The position numbers were made by a program, and so were the translations under genes. From Hylemonella gracilis (GTDB lineage Bacteria > Pseudomonadota > Gammaproteobacteria > Burkholderiales > Burkholderiaceae_C): 64,000 nt of DNA. Below the pieces are notes generated by a model. The model was not told the DNA's origin and made no database searches. It saw only the letters and a program-made list of their open reading frames with translations. The DNA lies in the NCBI RefSeq assembly GCF_004328645.1, contig NZ_CP031395.1, forward strand, positions 769,501 to 833,500, given 5' to 3'. Positions 36,371-44,555 of this stretch are shown piece by piece (the stretch's first letter is position 1; each line of letters starts with the position of its first letter).

Positions 36371-36385
36371 CGCAAGCACATTGCG
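36371..36385. promoter_or_regulatory. Inverted repeat CGCAA-GCACA-TTGCG
   Basis: This is the second member of the pair described at 36330-36342, with perfect five-base arms, centred at 36378. It lies upstream of the possible -24/-12 promoter of the aminotransferase unit. Confidence 0.42.
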
Positions 36386-36433
36386 TCCGGCTTTCTCTAG
36401 ACTGCCGGTATCCGAGATGCCTCGCCTTCCAAG

Positions 36434-36447
36434 GGCAGATTTCTTGC
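36434..36447 (+). promoter_or_regulatory. Possible sigma-54 promoter for the aminotransferase-puuB-puuD unit
   Basis: GG at 36434-36435 and GC at 36446-36447 are separated by exactly ten bases, in GGGCAGATTTCTTGCT. The -12 part TTGCT is consensus, while the -24 part matches GGCA but not the following CG. The start codon lies 46 bases further on. This is weaker than the site at 43201. Confidence 0.35.
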
Positions 36448-36493
36448 TTGAACCTGAAGCATCCGCCCCGGTATCCACACTTCTTCTTCGATC

Positions 36494-37852
36494 ATGAACC
36501 AAGCCATCGACGCCTCCCTGCTGGCCCAGACGACCGCCCACGCGACGGCCATGGACGCCTTCTGGATGCCCTTCACCGCCAGCCGTCAGTTCAAAAGCGC
36601 GCCGCGTCTGCTGGCCAAGGCCAAGGACATGCATTTCTGGACCCCCGAGGGCCGCCAGATCCTGGACGGCATCGCCGGCCTCTGGTGTGTGAATGCGGGT
36701 CATGCGCGCCCGAAGATCGTCGAGGCCGTGCAGAAACAGGTGGCCGAGCTGGATTTCGCGCCGCCCTTCAACATGGCGCATCCCAAGGCCTTCGAGTTGG
36801 CCGAGCGTCTGACCCAGATCACGCCCAAGGGTTTGAATCGTGTGTTCTTCACCAACTCCGGTTCGGAATCGGTGGACACCGCGCTCAAGATGGCCGTGGC
36901 CTATCACCGCGCGCGCGGTCAGGGCACGCGCACGCGCTTCATCGGGCGCGAACGTGGCTACCACGGCGTCAATTTCGGCGGCATCTCGGTGGGGGGCATC
37001 GTGGGCAACCGCAAGGCCTTCGGCCCACTGCTCACGGGCGTGGACCACCTGCGCCACACGTATGACTCGGCGCGCAACGGCTACAGCCGCGGCGTGCCCC
37101 TGCACGGCGGCCCCGAATTCGCCGAGGACCTGGAGCGCATCGTGGCACTGCACGACGCCAGCACCATCGCCGCCGTGATCGTCGAGCCCGTGGCCGGCTC
37201 CACGGGCGTCGTGCTGCCGCCCGAGGGGTATCTCCAGCGCCTGCGCGAGATCTGCGACAAGCACGGCATCCTGCTGATCTTCGACGAGGTCATCACCGGC
37301 TTCGGCCGTCTGGGCGCGCCCTTTGGCGCCACGCGCTTCGGTGTCACGCCTGACCTGATGACCACGGCCAAGGGCATCAGCAACGGCACGGTGCCCATGG
37401 GCGCGGTGTTCGCGCGCCAGACCATCCACGAGACGCTGACCGACGTTGACAGCGCACCCCATGTCATCGAGTTCGCGCATGGTTACACCTACTCGGCCCA
37501 TCCTCTGGCCTGCGCGGCGGCTTTGGCCACGCTGGACACGTACGCCGAGGAAGGGCTGCTTACGCGCGGTGCCGAACTCGAAAGCTATTTCGCCGATGCC
37601 CTGCACGCCTTGAAGGGCCTGCCGAATGTGATCGACATCCGCAACATCGGCTTGGTGGGCGCGGTGGAGTTGACCCCGCTCGCCGGCTTGCCGGGCAAGC
37701 GCGCCTTCGATGTCTTCCTCCAGTGTTTCGACCAGGGGGTGCTGATTCGCACCACGGGCGACACCATCGCCATGTCGCCGCCGCTGATCATCTCGAAGGC
37801 GCAGATCGACCAGCTGGTCGGCACGCTGGCCGACGTGTTGAAACGGTCCTGA
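36494..37852 (+). CDS. Omega-amino acid--pyruvate aminotransferase (class III)
   Basis: This is a PLP aminotransferase of fold type I, subgroup III. Related enzymes move the amino group of beta-alanine or another omega-amine to pyruvate. The 452-residue protein has the motif IFDEVITGFGR (262-272), with the aspartate contacting the PLP nitrogen. The Schiff-base lysine is Lys293 in TTAKGISNG, and the substrate-loop motif GLWCVNAGHARPKI is near the start. The next gene, a PuuB-like oxidase, begins 31 bases later, so it heads a short operon. In this setting beta-alanine, GABA or a diamine is a plausible donor, but the sequence does not settle which. Confidence 0.88.
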   Translation: MNQAIDASLLAQTTAHATAMDAFWMPFTASRQFKSAPRLLAKAKDMHFWTPEGRQILDGIAGLWCVNAGHARPKIVEAVQKQVAELDFAPPFNMAHPKAFELAERLTQITPKGLNRVFFTNSGSESVDTALKMAVAYHRARGQGTRTRFIGRERGYHGVNFGGISVGGIVGNRKAFGPLLTGVDHLRHTYDSARNGYSRGVPLHGGPEFAEDLERIVALHDASTIAAVIVEPVAGSTGVVLPPEGYLQRLREICDKHGILLIFDEVITGFGRLGAPFGATRFGVTPDLMTTAKGISNGTVPMGAVFARQTIHETLTDVDSAPHVIEFAHGYTYSAHPLACAAALATLDTYAEEGLLTRGAELESYFADALHALKGLPNVIDIRNIGLVGAVELTPLAGLPGKRAFDVFLQCFDQGVLIRTTGDTIAMSPPLIISKAQIDQLVGTLADVLKRS

Positions 37853-37883
37853 TCCGGAAATCTTCGGCGCGGCCCGCATTCCT

Positions 37884-39236
37884 ATGTCCCTGCTCAAGAC
37901 CGACCAGGAGCTGACCCGGAACTCGTATTACGCCGCGACCGCCCCGCGCACGCAGCGCCACGCCCCCCTGCAGGATGACGTGAGCGCCGACGTCGCCGTG
38001 GTTGGCGGGGGCCTGGCCGGCCTGTCGGCCGCGCTGGAACTGAGCGCAAGAGGCTACAGCGTGGTGCTGCTGGAAGCGCGCGAGGTGGGCTGGGGGGCTT
38101 CGGGTCGCAATGGGGGGCAGGTCATCGCCGGGCTTGCGAGCGACATCGCCGTGATCGAGGAGCAGCTCGGCGCCGCCGTGGCCCGTCGCGTCTGGGACAT
38201 GACGGTCGAGGCCGTGAATCTGGTGCACGAACGTCGCGCCCGCCACGCCATCGAATGCGAATGGCAGTCCGGTTACCTGACTCTGGCCGTCAATGCACGC
38301 AAGGCCAAGGCCCTGCGCGCCTGGCAGGAGGAGATGCGCCAGCGCTACGACTTTCACAGCCGCTGGATCGAGCCCAGGGACATGCCGCGCTGGATCGCCA
38401 GCCCGCGCTTTCACAGCGGCGTCCACGACGATTTCAACGGGCATCTGCATCCGCTCAAGTACACGCTCGGGCTGGCGGCCGCGGTGGCGCAGGCGGGTGT
38501 GCGCATCCACGAGAACACCGCCGTGACGGCCCTAGAGGCGCAGGCCGAGGGCGCGTTTACCACGCTACGCACCACGGCGCGGGTCGCGGGTCGAGATGCC
38601 GTCCCGGGCAGCGTGCGCGCCCGGCACGTGTTGCTCGCCGGCAATGTCTACCTGCAGGAGGTGGCCCGCGCACTGGAGGCGCGGATCATGCCGGTGGGCA
38701 CCTACATCATCGCCTCCGAGCCCATGGACCCAGCCTTGGCCGGCTCGCTGATCCCCAGTGGCGCTGCGGTCTGCGACACCAACTTTGTGCTGGATTACTT
38801 CCGCCCCATGCAGGACCACCGCATGCTCTACGGCGGGCGCGTCAGCTACAGCACGGCCACGCCCATGAACCTGGCCGAAAGCATGCGCAAGCGCATGCTG
38901 CTGTCTTTCCCGCAGCTGACGAATGTGAAGGCTGAATATGCCTGGGGTGGCTTCGTGGACATCTCGATGAACCGTGCGCCGGACTTCGGTCGCCTGTCCG
39001 AGCGCACGGGTGAAAACAGGCACGCCAATATTTATTATCTTCAAGGCTTTTCCGGCCATGGCTTGGCGTTGACCGGTTTGGCGGGTAAGCTGGTGTCCGA
39101 AGCCATCGCGGGGCAGGCCGAGCGCTTCGACATCTTCTCGCGCATTCAGCACCGCGCCTTTCCCGGTGGGCGCTGGCTGCGCACCCCGGCGCTGGTGCTG
39201 GGCATGGCCTACTACCGCATCAAGGATCTGCTGTGA
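37884..39236 (+). CDS. puuB: FAD-dependent oxidoreductase, PuuB-like gamma-glutamylputrescine oxidase
   Basis: By family and context this oxidises gamma-glutamylputrescine to gamma-glutamyl-gamma-aminobutyraldehyde with release of ammonia and hydrogen peroxide. The 450-residue DAO-fold protein has the typical NSYYAATA N-terminus. The FAD-binding GGGLAGLSAALEL loop is at about residues 41-53, followed by the SGRNGGQVIAGLASDI segment of the PuuB group. The C-terminus has YLQGFSGHGLALTGLAGKL. Its stop overlaps the next gene's GTG start by four bases, so translation of puuD is coupled. Substrate is inferred from the cluster. Confidence 0.86.
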   Translation: MSLLKTDQELTRNSYYAATAPRTQRHAPLQDDVSADVAVVGGGLAGLSAALELSARGYSVVLLEAREVGWGASGRNGGQVIAGLASDIAVIEEQLGAAVARRVWDMTVEAVNLVHERRARHAIECEWQSGYLTLAVNARKAKALRAWQEEMRQRYDFHSRWIEPRDMPRWIASPRFHSGVHDDFNGHLHPLKYTLGLAAAVAQAGVRIHENTAVTALEAQAEGAFTTLRTTARVAGRDAVPGSVRARHVLLAGNVYLQEVARALEARIMPVGTYIIASEPMDPALAGSLIPSGAAVCDTNFVLDYFRPMQDHRMLYGGRVSYSTATPMNLAESMRKRMLLSFPQLTNVKAEYAWGGFVDISMNRAPDFGRLSERTGENRHANIYYLQGFSGHGLALTGLAGKLVSEAIAGQAERFDIFSRIQHRAFPGGRWLRTPALVLGMAYYRIKDLL

Positions 39237-40096
39237 ACGCGCCCATGCCTTTGTCCGTCCGGTCCCTCGTCGCGAGCGAGGGGGCGAAGCCACTGGAAAG
39301 AAAGCCCTTGGTTCTGGTGCCCTCCTGCAACCGACAGGTCGGGGACTTTCCCTTCCACATCGCTGGCAAGAAGTACATCGACGCGGTGCGTCTGGCCGGC
39401 TGCCAGCCGCTGGTCGTGCCGGGTGCGGAGGATGCGCAGGAAATGCAGGCACTGTTGGACCTCGCCGATGGCGTGTTCCTGACGGGCTCGCCGTCCAACG
39501 TTCATCCCAGTCATTTCGGCGAAGCGGTGCACGACCTCGGCCTGCCGCTCGACCCCGCGCGCGATGCCTGGACCTTGCCCTTCATCCGCGCCGCGTTGGA
39601 GCGTGGCATCCCCTTGTTCGCGATCTGCCGTGGTTTCCAGGAAACCAATGTGGCGCTCGGCGGCAGCCTGCACCAGGCGGTGCAGGAGGTCGAGGGCAAG
39701 AATGACCATCGCGGCGCACCCCATGATCCGAAAGCGCCGCCCGAGGTGGTCTATGCACTCGCGCATCCGGTGCGGGTGCAGTCTGGCGGCCGGCTCGCGG
39801 GCATCGTCGGGCAGGAGGAATTCCAGGTCAATTCCGTGCATGGCCAGGGCGTGAACCGGCTGGCGCCCGGGCTGCGCGTGGAAGCTCGCGCACCCGATGG
39901 CATGGTCGAAGCTTTCTCCGCCGAGGTGGTCGCCGGCCGACCCGTGCCAGGGTTCAATCTGTGCGTGCAGTGGCACCCCGAGTGGATGGCCGCGCACAAC
40001 CCCATTTCACTCAAGCTGTTCCGCGCCTTCGGTGAGGCCTGTGTGCTCTACCGGGACCGGCACCGCGCCCCTCAGCCAGCGACTCTCAGTGCCTGA
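39233..40096 (+). CDS. puuD: Gamma-glutamyl-gamma-aminobutyrate hydrolase
   Basis: PuuD is a class I glutamine-amidotransferase-like hydrolase that frees GABA and glutamate from gamma-glutamyl-GABA. The 287-residue protein carries the nucleophile Cys132 in FAICRGFQETNVALGG and the His248/Glu250 pair in QWHPEW, completing the triad. The GTG at 39233 overlaps the puuB stop as GTGA. An ATG four codons later (39245) is an alternative start. It ends the aminotransferase-puuB-puuD unit. puuA starts 120 bases downstream. Confidence 0.9.
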   Translation: MNAPMPLSVRSLVASEGAKPLERKPLVLVPSCNRQVGDFPFHIAGKKYIDAVRLAGCQPLVVPGAEDAQEMQALLDLADGVFLTGSPSNVHPSHFGEAVHDLGLPLDPARDAWTLPFIRAALERGIPLFAICRGFQETNVALGGSLHQAVQEVEGKNDHRGAPHDPKAPPEVVYALAHPVRVQSGGRLAGIVGQEEFQVNSVHGQGVNRLAPGLRVEARAPDGMVEAFSAEVVAGRPVPGFNLCVQWHPEWMAAHNPISLKLFRAFGEACVLYRDRHRAPQPATLSA

Positions 40097-40216
40097 AGTC
40101 CGCCGCCCGACCTGAATCGATGGGGGCGCGCGACGAATCTGGTCAGGACGCGGAGTGCCAGCCTTTGCGTTTCGCGTGTTCCGACCGCTTTGCAAACAGA
40201 ACAGTGAGAAATTTTC

Positions 40217-41581
40217 ATGGTTGAGAAAAACAATTTCGGCTTCGCCGAACTCGAACAGTGGTTGAACGAACGCCGCGTGACGGAGATCGAGTGCCTGGTG
40301 CCCGATCTGACCGGCGTGGCGCGCGGCAAGATCCTGCCGCGCGAGAAGTTCACCGAAGACCGCGGCATGCGCCTGCCGCAGGTGACGGTGGCCATGAGCG
40401 TGACGGGGCAGTTTCCGGAGGATGGTCCCTATTACGAGGTCATCGATCCGACCGATCGCGACATGCAGCTGCGGCCCGATCCGAGCACCGTCCGCATCGT
40501 GCCCTGGGCCATCGACCCCACGGCCCAGGTCATTCACGACTGCTTTGACCACGATGGCAAGCTCATTCCCTACGCGCCGCGCAGCGTGCTGCGCAAGGTC
40601 TGCGATCTGTACGCCGCCGAAGGCTGGAACCCCGTGGTCGCGCCCGAGCTGGAGTTTTACCTGACGGCGCGCAACACCGACGCCAACACGCCTTTGCGTC
40701 CCCCGATCGGTCGCAGCGGCCGGGCCGAAACCTCGCGCCAGGCCTACAGCATCGACGCGGTCAATGAGTTCGATCCCTTGTTCGAGGACATCTATGCCTA
40801 CTGCGAGCAGATGGGCCTGAACGTGGACACGCTGATCCACGAGGTGGGCGCGGGCCAGATGGAGATCAACTTCTTTCACGCCCATCCCCTTGGCCTGGCT
40901 GACGAGGTGTTCTTCTTCAAGCGCACGGTGCGCGAGGCCGCGATGCGGCACGACATGTACGCCACGTTCATGGCCAAGCCCATCGCCGGCGAGCCCGGCA
41001 GCGCCATGCACATCCACCAGAGCGTGGTGGACAAGGCGGGACGCAATATCTTCAGCAAACCGGATGGCACGCCCTCGGACGCCTTCTACCACTACATCGG
41101 CGGCCTGCAGAAATACACGCCGGCCGCGATGGCGCTGCTCGCGCCCTACGTGAACAGCTACCGGCGCCTGTCGCGCTTCACGGCGGCACCCATCAACATC
41201 GAATGGGGTTATGACAACCGCACGGTCGGTATCCGCTCGCCGATTTCCACGCCCGAGGCTCGGCGCCTGGAGAACCGCGTGATCGGCGCCGATGCCAACC
41301 CCTACATCGCCATGGCCGTCACCCTGGCCTGCGGCTACCTCGGCATGAAGAACAAGATCAAGCCCAAGGACGAGATGAAGGGCGACGCCTACCTCACGCC
41401 CTTTTCCTTGCCGCGTGGCCAGAGCGATGCGCTGGACCTGTTGCGCAAGGAAACCGATCTGCACGAGGTGCTGGGCAAGGAATTCGTGACCGTATACAGC
41501 GAGATCAAGGAGATCGAGTTCGACGAGTACATGAAGGTCATCTCGCCCTGGGAACGTGAGCACCTGCTGCTCCACGTCTGA
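40217..41581 (+). CDS. puuA: Glutamine-synthetase-like gamma-glutamylputrescine synthetase
   Basis: This is an ATP-dependent ligase of the GS family that in this setting joins glutamate to putrescine. The 454-residue protein has the GS beta-grasp region with DLTGVARGKILPREKF and the catalytic-domain motifs PELEFYLTARN, EVGAGQMEINFFHA and MAKPIAGEPGSAMHIHQSV. NRTVGIRSP and the glutamate-binding ADANPYIAMA are also present. The tyrosine-adenylylation loop of true GlnA is not evident, consistent with a PuuA-type role. It is closer to PuuA than the paralogue at 52004. A CAGTGAGAAATTTTC leader gives a moderate ribosome site. Confidence 0.87.
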   Translation: MVEKNNFGFAELEQWLNERRVTEIECLVPDLTGVARGKILPREKFTEDRGMRLPQVTVAMSVTGQFPEDGPYYEVIDPTDRDMQLRPDPSTVRIVPWAIDPTAQVIHDCFDHDGKLIPYAPRSVLRKVCDLYAAEGWNPVVAPELEFYLTARNTDANTPLRPPIGRSGRAETSRQAYSIDAVNEFDPLFEDIYAYCEQMGLNVDTLIHEVGAGQMEINFFHAHPLGLADEVFFFKRTVREAAMRHDMYATFMAKPIAGEPGSAMHIHQSVVDKAGRNIFSKPDGTPSDAFYHYIGGLQKYTPAAMALLAPYVNSYRRLSRFTAAPINIEWGYDNRTVGIRSPISTPEARRLENRVIGADANPYIAMAVTLACGYLGMKNKIKPKDEMKGDAYLTPFSLPRGQSDALDLLRKETDLHEVLGKEFVTVYSEIKEIEFDEYMKVISPWEREHLLLHV

Positions 41582-41647
41582 AATGACTTCCCTCCGAAGC
41601 GCCGAATGCCCCGTGTCACTGCAAGAAGCGGTGACTCTTTGGGCTGT

Positions 41648-41671
41648 CCAAGCCTGCGCAGGCAGGCTTGG
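41648..41671. repeat. Perfect hairpin after puuA
   Basis: CCAAGCCTGC and GCAGGCTTGG form a ten-base-pair stem with a GCAG loop, 66 bases past the puuA stop. It lies directly before the dispersed repeat at 41687 and could act as a terminator or an mRNA stabiliser. Confidence 0.5.
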
Positions 41672-41686
41672 AGCCGCAGCCCGCAG

Positions 41687-41732
41687 CCCCTCAAGGGGGC
41701 GCACTCAGTGGCCCGGCAAAACCGGTTCCACG
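41687..41732. repeat. Dispersed palindromic repeat, copy A
   Basis: A 46-base unit contains CCCCT-CAA-GGGGG and CCGG-CAAAA-CCGG stems. It aligns with 50633-50676 at 37 of 46 positions by hand, and a related but more distant unit lies inside fmt (59690-59732). It sits in the gap between puuA and the putrescine aminotransferase. Confidence 0.6.
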
Positions 41733-41758
41733 AGTGCCCCTGAAGGAAGGCTTGGTCA

Positions 41759-43168
41759 ATGAATGCACGCATGAAACCTGTAGCGCAACGTACCACGGCC
41801 GAATGGCAGCAGGCCGATTCGGCCCACTACCTGCACCCCTTCACCGACCACACGGCGCTGGCGCAGAAAGGCGCGCGCATCATCACCCGCGCCGACGACA
41901 TCTACCTCTGGGACAGCGAGGGCAACAAGATCCTCGATGCGATGAGCGGTCTGTGGTGCGTCAATGTGGGGTATGGCCGCCAGGAACTGATCGACGCCGC
42001 GACGCAGCAGCTGCAGACGCTGCCTTTCTACAACAGCTTCTTCAACACCGCGACGCCCCCCGCCATCGAGCTGGCCGAGCTGTTGGCGCAGATCACGCCG
42101 CCGCAGTTCCAGCATGTCTTCTTCGGTGGTTCGGGCTCCGAAAGCAACGACACGGTCGTGCGTCTGGTGCGGCGCTACTGGGACCTGCAAGGCCAGCCCG
42201 AGCGCAAGGTCATCATCAGCCGCAGGAACGCCTACCACGGCTCCACCATGGCCGGTGCTTCGCTGGGCGGCATGCACGAGATGCACCAACAAGGGGGTCT
42301 GCCCATTCCCGATATCGTGCACATCGAACAGCCATTCTGGTTTGCACTGGGGCGAGATGAAAAGGGACTGCGACTGAGCCGTGACGATTTCGGCAAGAAA
42401 GCTGCGGGCTGGCTCGAAGACAAGATCAAGGCCATCGGCCCGGATCGCGTGGCCGCCTTCATCGGCGAGCCGGTGCAAGGCGCAGGCGGGGTGATCGTGC
42501 CACCTGCCACCTACTGGCCCGAGATCCAGCGCATCTGCGACCAATACGGCATCTTGCTGGTGTCTGACGAGGTGATCACCGGCTTCGGTCGCACGGGCCA
42601 ATGGTTCGGCTGTGAAACCATGGGCACGAAACCTGACCTGATGACCTTCGCCAAGGGCGTGACCAGCGGCTACATCCCCCTGGGGGGCGTGATGGTGGGC
42701 GAGCGCGTGGCCAGCGTTCTGGCCACGGGCGGTGAATTCGCCCACGGCTACACCTACAGCGGCCATCCCGTGGCCTGCGCGGTGGCCTTGGCGAACATCC
42801 GCCTGATCCAGCGCGAAGGGCTGGTCGAGCGCGTGCGCGAGGACACCGGGCCCTACCTGGCGCAACGGTATGCCGAGCTGGCCGACCATCCCCTGGTGGG
42901 TGAGGCCCAGACCTGTGGCCTCATGGCGGCCTTGCAATTGGTGCGTGACAAAACCAGCGGTTCGGCTTTCCCGTCTGAGCTGGCGGTGGGCATGATGTGC
43001 CGGGCGCACTGCTTCCGTGTCGGGCTCATCATGCGCGCCGTGGGCGACCGCATGATCATCGCGCCGCCGCTGTCCATGAGCCGCGCGCAGATCGACGAGA
43101 TGGTGGCGCTGATCCGCCGCTGCCTGGACCTGACCCTGGCCGAACTCCAGCAGAAAGGCGTTTTCTGA
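41759..43168 (+). CDS. spuC: Putrescine--pyruvate aminotransferase (SpuC-like, class III)
   Basis: This class III PLP aminotransferase has 469 residues and by similarity to SpuC moves an amino group from putrescine or cadaverine to pyruvate, a second entry route alongside puuA. Motifs are MSGLWCVNVGYGR, the PLP-phosphate segment GGSGSESNDTVVRLVR, VSDEVITGFGRTGQW (268-282) and the Schiff-base Lys299 in FAKGVTSGYIPLGG. An AAGGAAGG site stands before the ATG. Sequence alone does not separate putrescine from other omega-amines. The next gene starts 192 bases later behind a sigma-54 promoter. Confidence 0.86.
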   Translation: MNARMKPVAQRTTAEWQQADSAHYLHPFTDHTALAQKGARIITRADDIYLWDSEGNKILDAMSGLWCVNVGYGRQELIDAATQQLQTLPFYNSFFNTATPPAIELAELLAQITPPQFQHVFFGGSGSESNDTVVRLVRRYWDLQGQPERKVIISRRNAYHGSTMAGASLGGMHEMHQQGGLPIPDIVHIEQPFWFALGRDEKGLRLSRDDFGKKAAGWLEDKIKAIGPDRVAAFIGEPVQGAGGVIVPPATYWPEIQRICDQYGILLVSDEVITGFGRTGQWFGCETMGTKPDLMTFAKGVTSGYIPLGGVMVGERVASVLATGGEFAHGYTYSGHPVACAVALANIRLIQREGLVERVREDTGPYLAQRYAELADHPLVGEAQTCGLMAALQLVRDKTSGSAFPSELAVGMMCRAHCFRVGLIMRAVGDRMIIAPPLSMSRAQIDEMVALIRRCLDLTLAELQQKGVF

Positions 43169-43171
43169 TGT

Positions 43172-43201
43172 ACCCGGCGCGGCCAGGCAGGCCCGCCGGG
43201 T
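43172..43201 (+). terminator. Hairpin after spuC
   Basis: ACCCGGCG and CGCCGGGT enclose an inner GGCC-AGGCA-GGCC stem. It starts three bases after the spuC stop and its last base is the first base of the sigma-54 element that follows. There is no T-run. Confidence 0.5.
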
Positions 43202-43216
43202 GGCACGGACTTTGCC
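43201..43216 (+). promoter_or_regulatory. Sigma-54 (-24/-12) promoter of the polyamine ABC transporter
   Basis: TGGCACGGACTTTGCC contains GG at 43202-43203 and GC at 43214-43215 with ten bases between. It matches the consensus TGGCACG-N4-TTGC exactly. It is 144 bases before the potF-like start, leaving a leader of about 130 bases. RpoN-dependent promoters need an activator bound upstream; I could not identify an NtrC site. Confidence 0.78.
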
Positions 43217-43360
43217 TTTTCCACCTCCATGCGCCTGGGGCGGATTCCGACCCGCCGATTACCCGAAAATCCGCCCAGAATCGCGTGTTCGAGTTTCCAC
43301 CCCCCGTCCTCAAGACTTGATCGTTCCTGCATCACTCTTCGGCATTAGGAGGCCATCGTC

Positions 43361-44497
43361 ATGAAGCTGAATTTCCGTCCCTGCTCCGCGCTCGCCACGG
43401 TGGCCGCGGCCCTGCTGTCTTCGGCCACCCTGCTCTGGGCGGTGAGCGCCTCGGCCCAGGAAGCGAAGGTCTTGAACGTCTACAACTGGTCAGATTACAT
43501 CGGGGACGAAACGATCGCCAATTTCGAGAAGGAAACCGGCATCAAGGTCCGCTACGACAACTTCGACAACAACGAAATCCTGCATGCCAAGCTGGTGGCG
43601 GGCAAGACGGGGTATGACATCGTGGTGCCGTCGTCCAACTGGGCGGCGTTGCAGCTCACGGCTGGCCTGTTCACGCCGCTCGACCGCAGCAAGATCCCGA
43701 ACCTCAAGAACCTGGACGCCCCCCTGATGGCCCAGCTGGCCACGATCGACCCCGGCAACCAGTACGTCGTGCCCTGGTTGTGGGGATACACGACGCTGGG
43801 CATCAATGTGGACAAGGTCAAGAAGGCCATCGGCGGCGAACTGCCGGCCAATGTCTGGGACCTGCTCTTCAAGCCCGAGTACGTGAACAAGTTGAAGTCT
43901 TGCGGCGTTTCCGTGCTGGACTCGGCCGACGAAGTGGTGCCCGCCGCCCTGCACTACCTGGGCAAACCCCGGGTGTCCAAGAGCGCGGCCGACTACAACG
44001 CGGCCCTGGCCCTGCTCAAGAGCATCCGCCCCTCCGTCACGCTGTTCAGTTCCTCGGGGTACATCAATGACATGGCCAGCGGTTCCATCTGCCTGGCGCT
44101 GGGTTGGTCCGGTGACATCAACATCGCCCGTCAACGCGCCATCGACGGCAAGACCGGGCAAAACATCCAGGCCCTGGTGCCCTCCACCGGCGGGCTGCTG
44201 TTCTTCGACGTGATGGCCGTCCCCGCGGACGCCCCGCACATCGAGAACGCCTACAAGTTCATCGACTTCATCCTGCGTCCCCAGGTCAATGCCGGGCTGA
44301 CCAACAAGGTCTTCTACCCGAACGGCACCTATGGCGTGTCCAAGCCCTACATCAACCCGACGGTGGCCAACAACAGCACCGTGTTCCTCTCGGCCGCCGA
44401 CATGGGCAAGATGGTCGGCTACTCCGACCAGCAACTGACCAACGACATCCGCCGCAACCAGAACCGGGTCTACACCGCGTTCAAGACGGGCATGTAA
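43361..44497 (+). CDS. potF: Polyamine ABC transporter substrate-binding protein (PotF/SpuD-like)
   Basis: This is the periplasmic receptor for putrescine or spermidine. The 378-residue precursor has a signal peptide (hydrophobic residues about 10-32, probable cleavage after VSASA) and the PotF-type mature start EAKVLNVYNWSDYIGDETIANFEKETG. Ligand-site aromatic and acidic residues typical of the family appear in YNWSDYIG, SSNWAAL and ALGWSGDINIARQRA. It begins after GGAGG and is followed after 58 bases by the ATPase. Putrescine is the likeliest ligand from the adjacent pathway; spermidine cannot be excluded. Confidence 0.92.
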   Translation: MKLNFRPCSALATVAAALLSSATLLWAVSASAQEAKVLNVYNWSDYIGDETIANFEKETGIKVRYDNFDNNEILHAKLVAGKTGYDIVVPSSNWAALQLTAGLFTPLDRSKIPNLKNLDAPLMAQLATIDPGNQYVVPWLWGYTTLGINVDKVKKAIGGELPANVWDLLFKPEYVNKLKSCGVSVLDSADEVVPAALHYLGKPRVSKSAADYNAALALLKSIRPSVTLFSSSGYINDMASGSICLALGWSGDINIARQRAIDGKTGQNIQALVPSTGGLLFFDVMAVPADAPHIENAYKFIDFILRPQVNAGLTNKVFYPNGTYGVSKPYINPTVANNSTVFLSAADMGKMVGYSDQQLTNDIRRNQNRVYTAFKTGM

Positions 44498-44555
44498 GGC
44501 GGGGGTCCGGGATCAGATAATCGCCCCTTTTTCAACCTGAGTCTCAAGGCGAAGA

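Noticed and set aside
40097..40216. Sigma-54 promoter before puuA (TGCCAGCCTTTGC)
   Set aside because: The -24 position lacks the GG pair at the required distance, so it does not fit the pattern.
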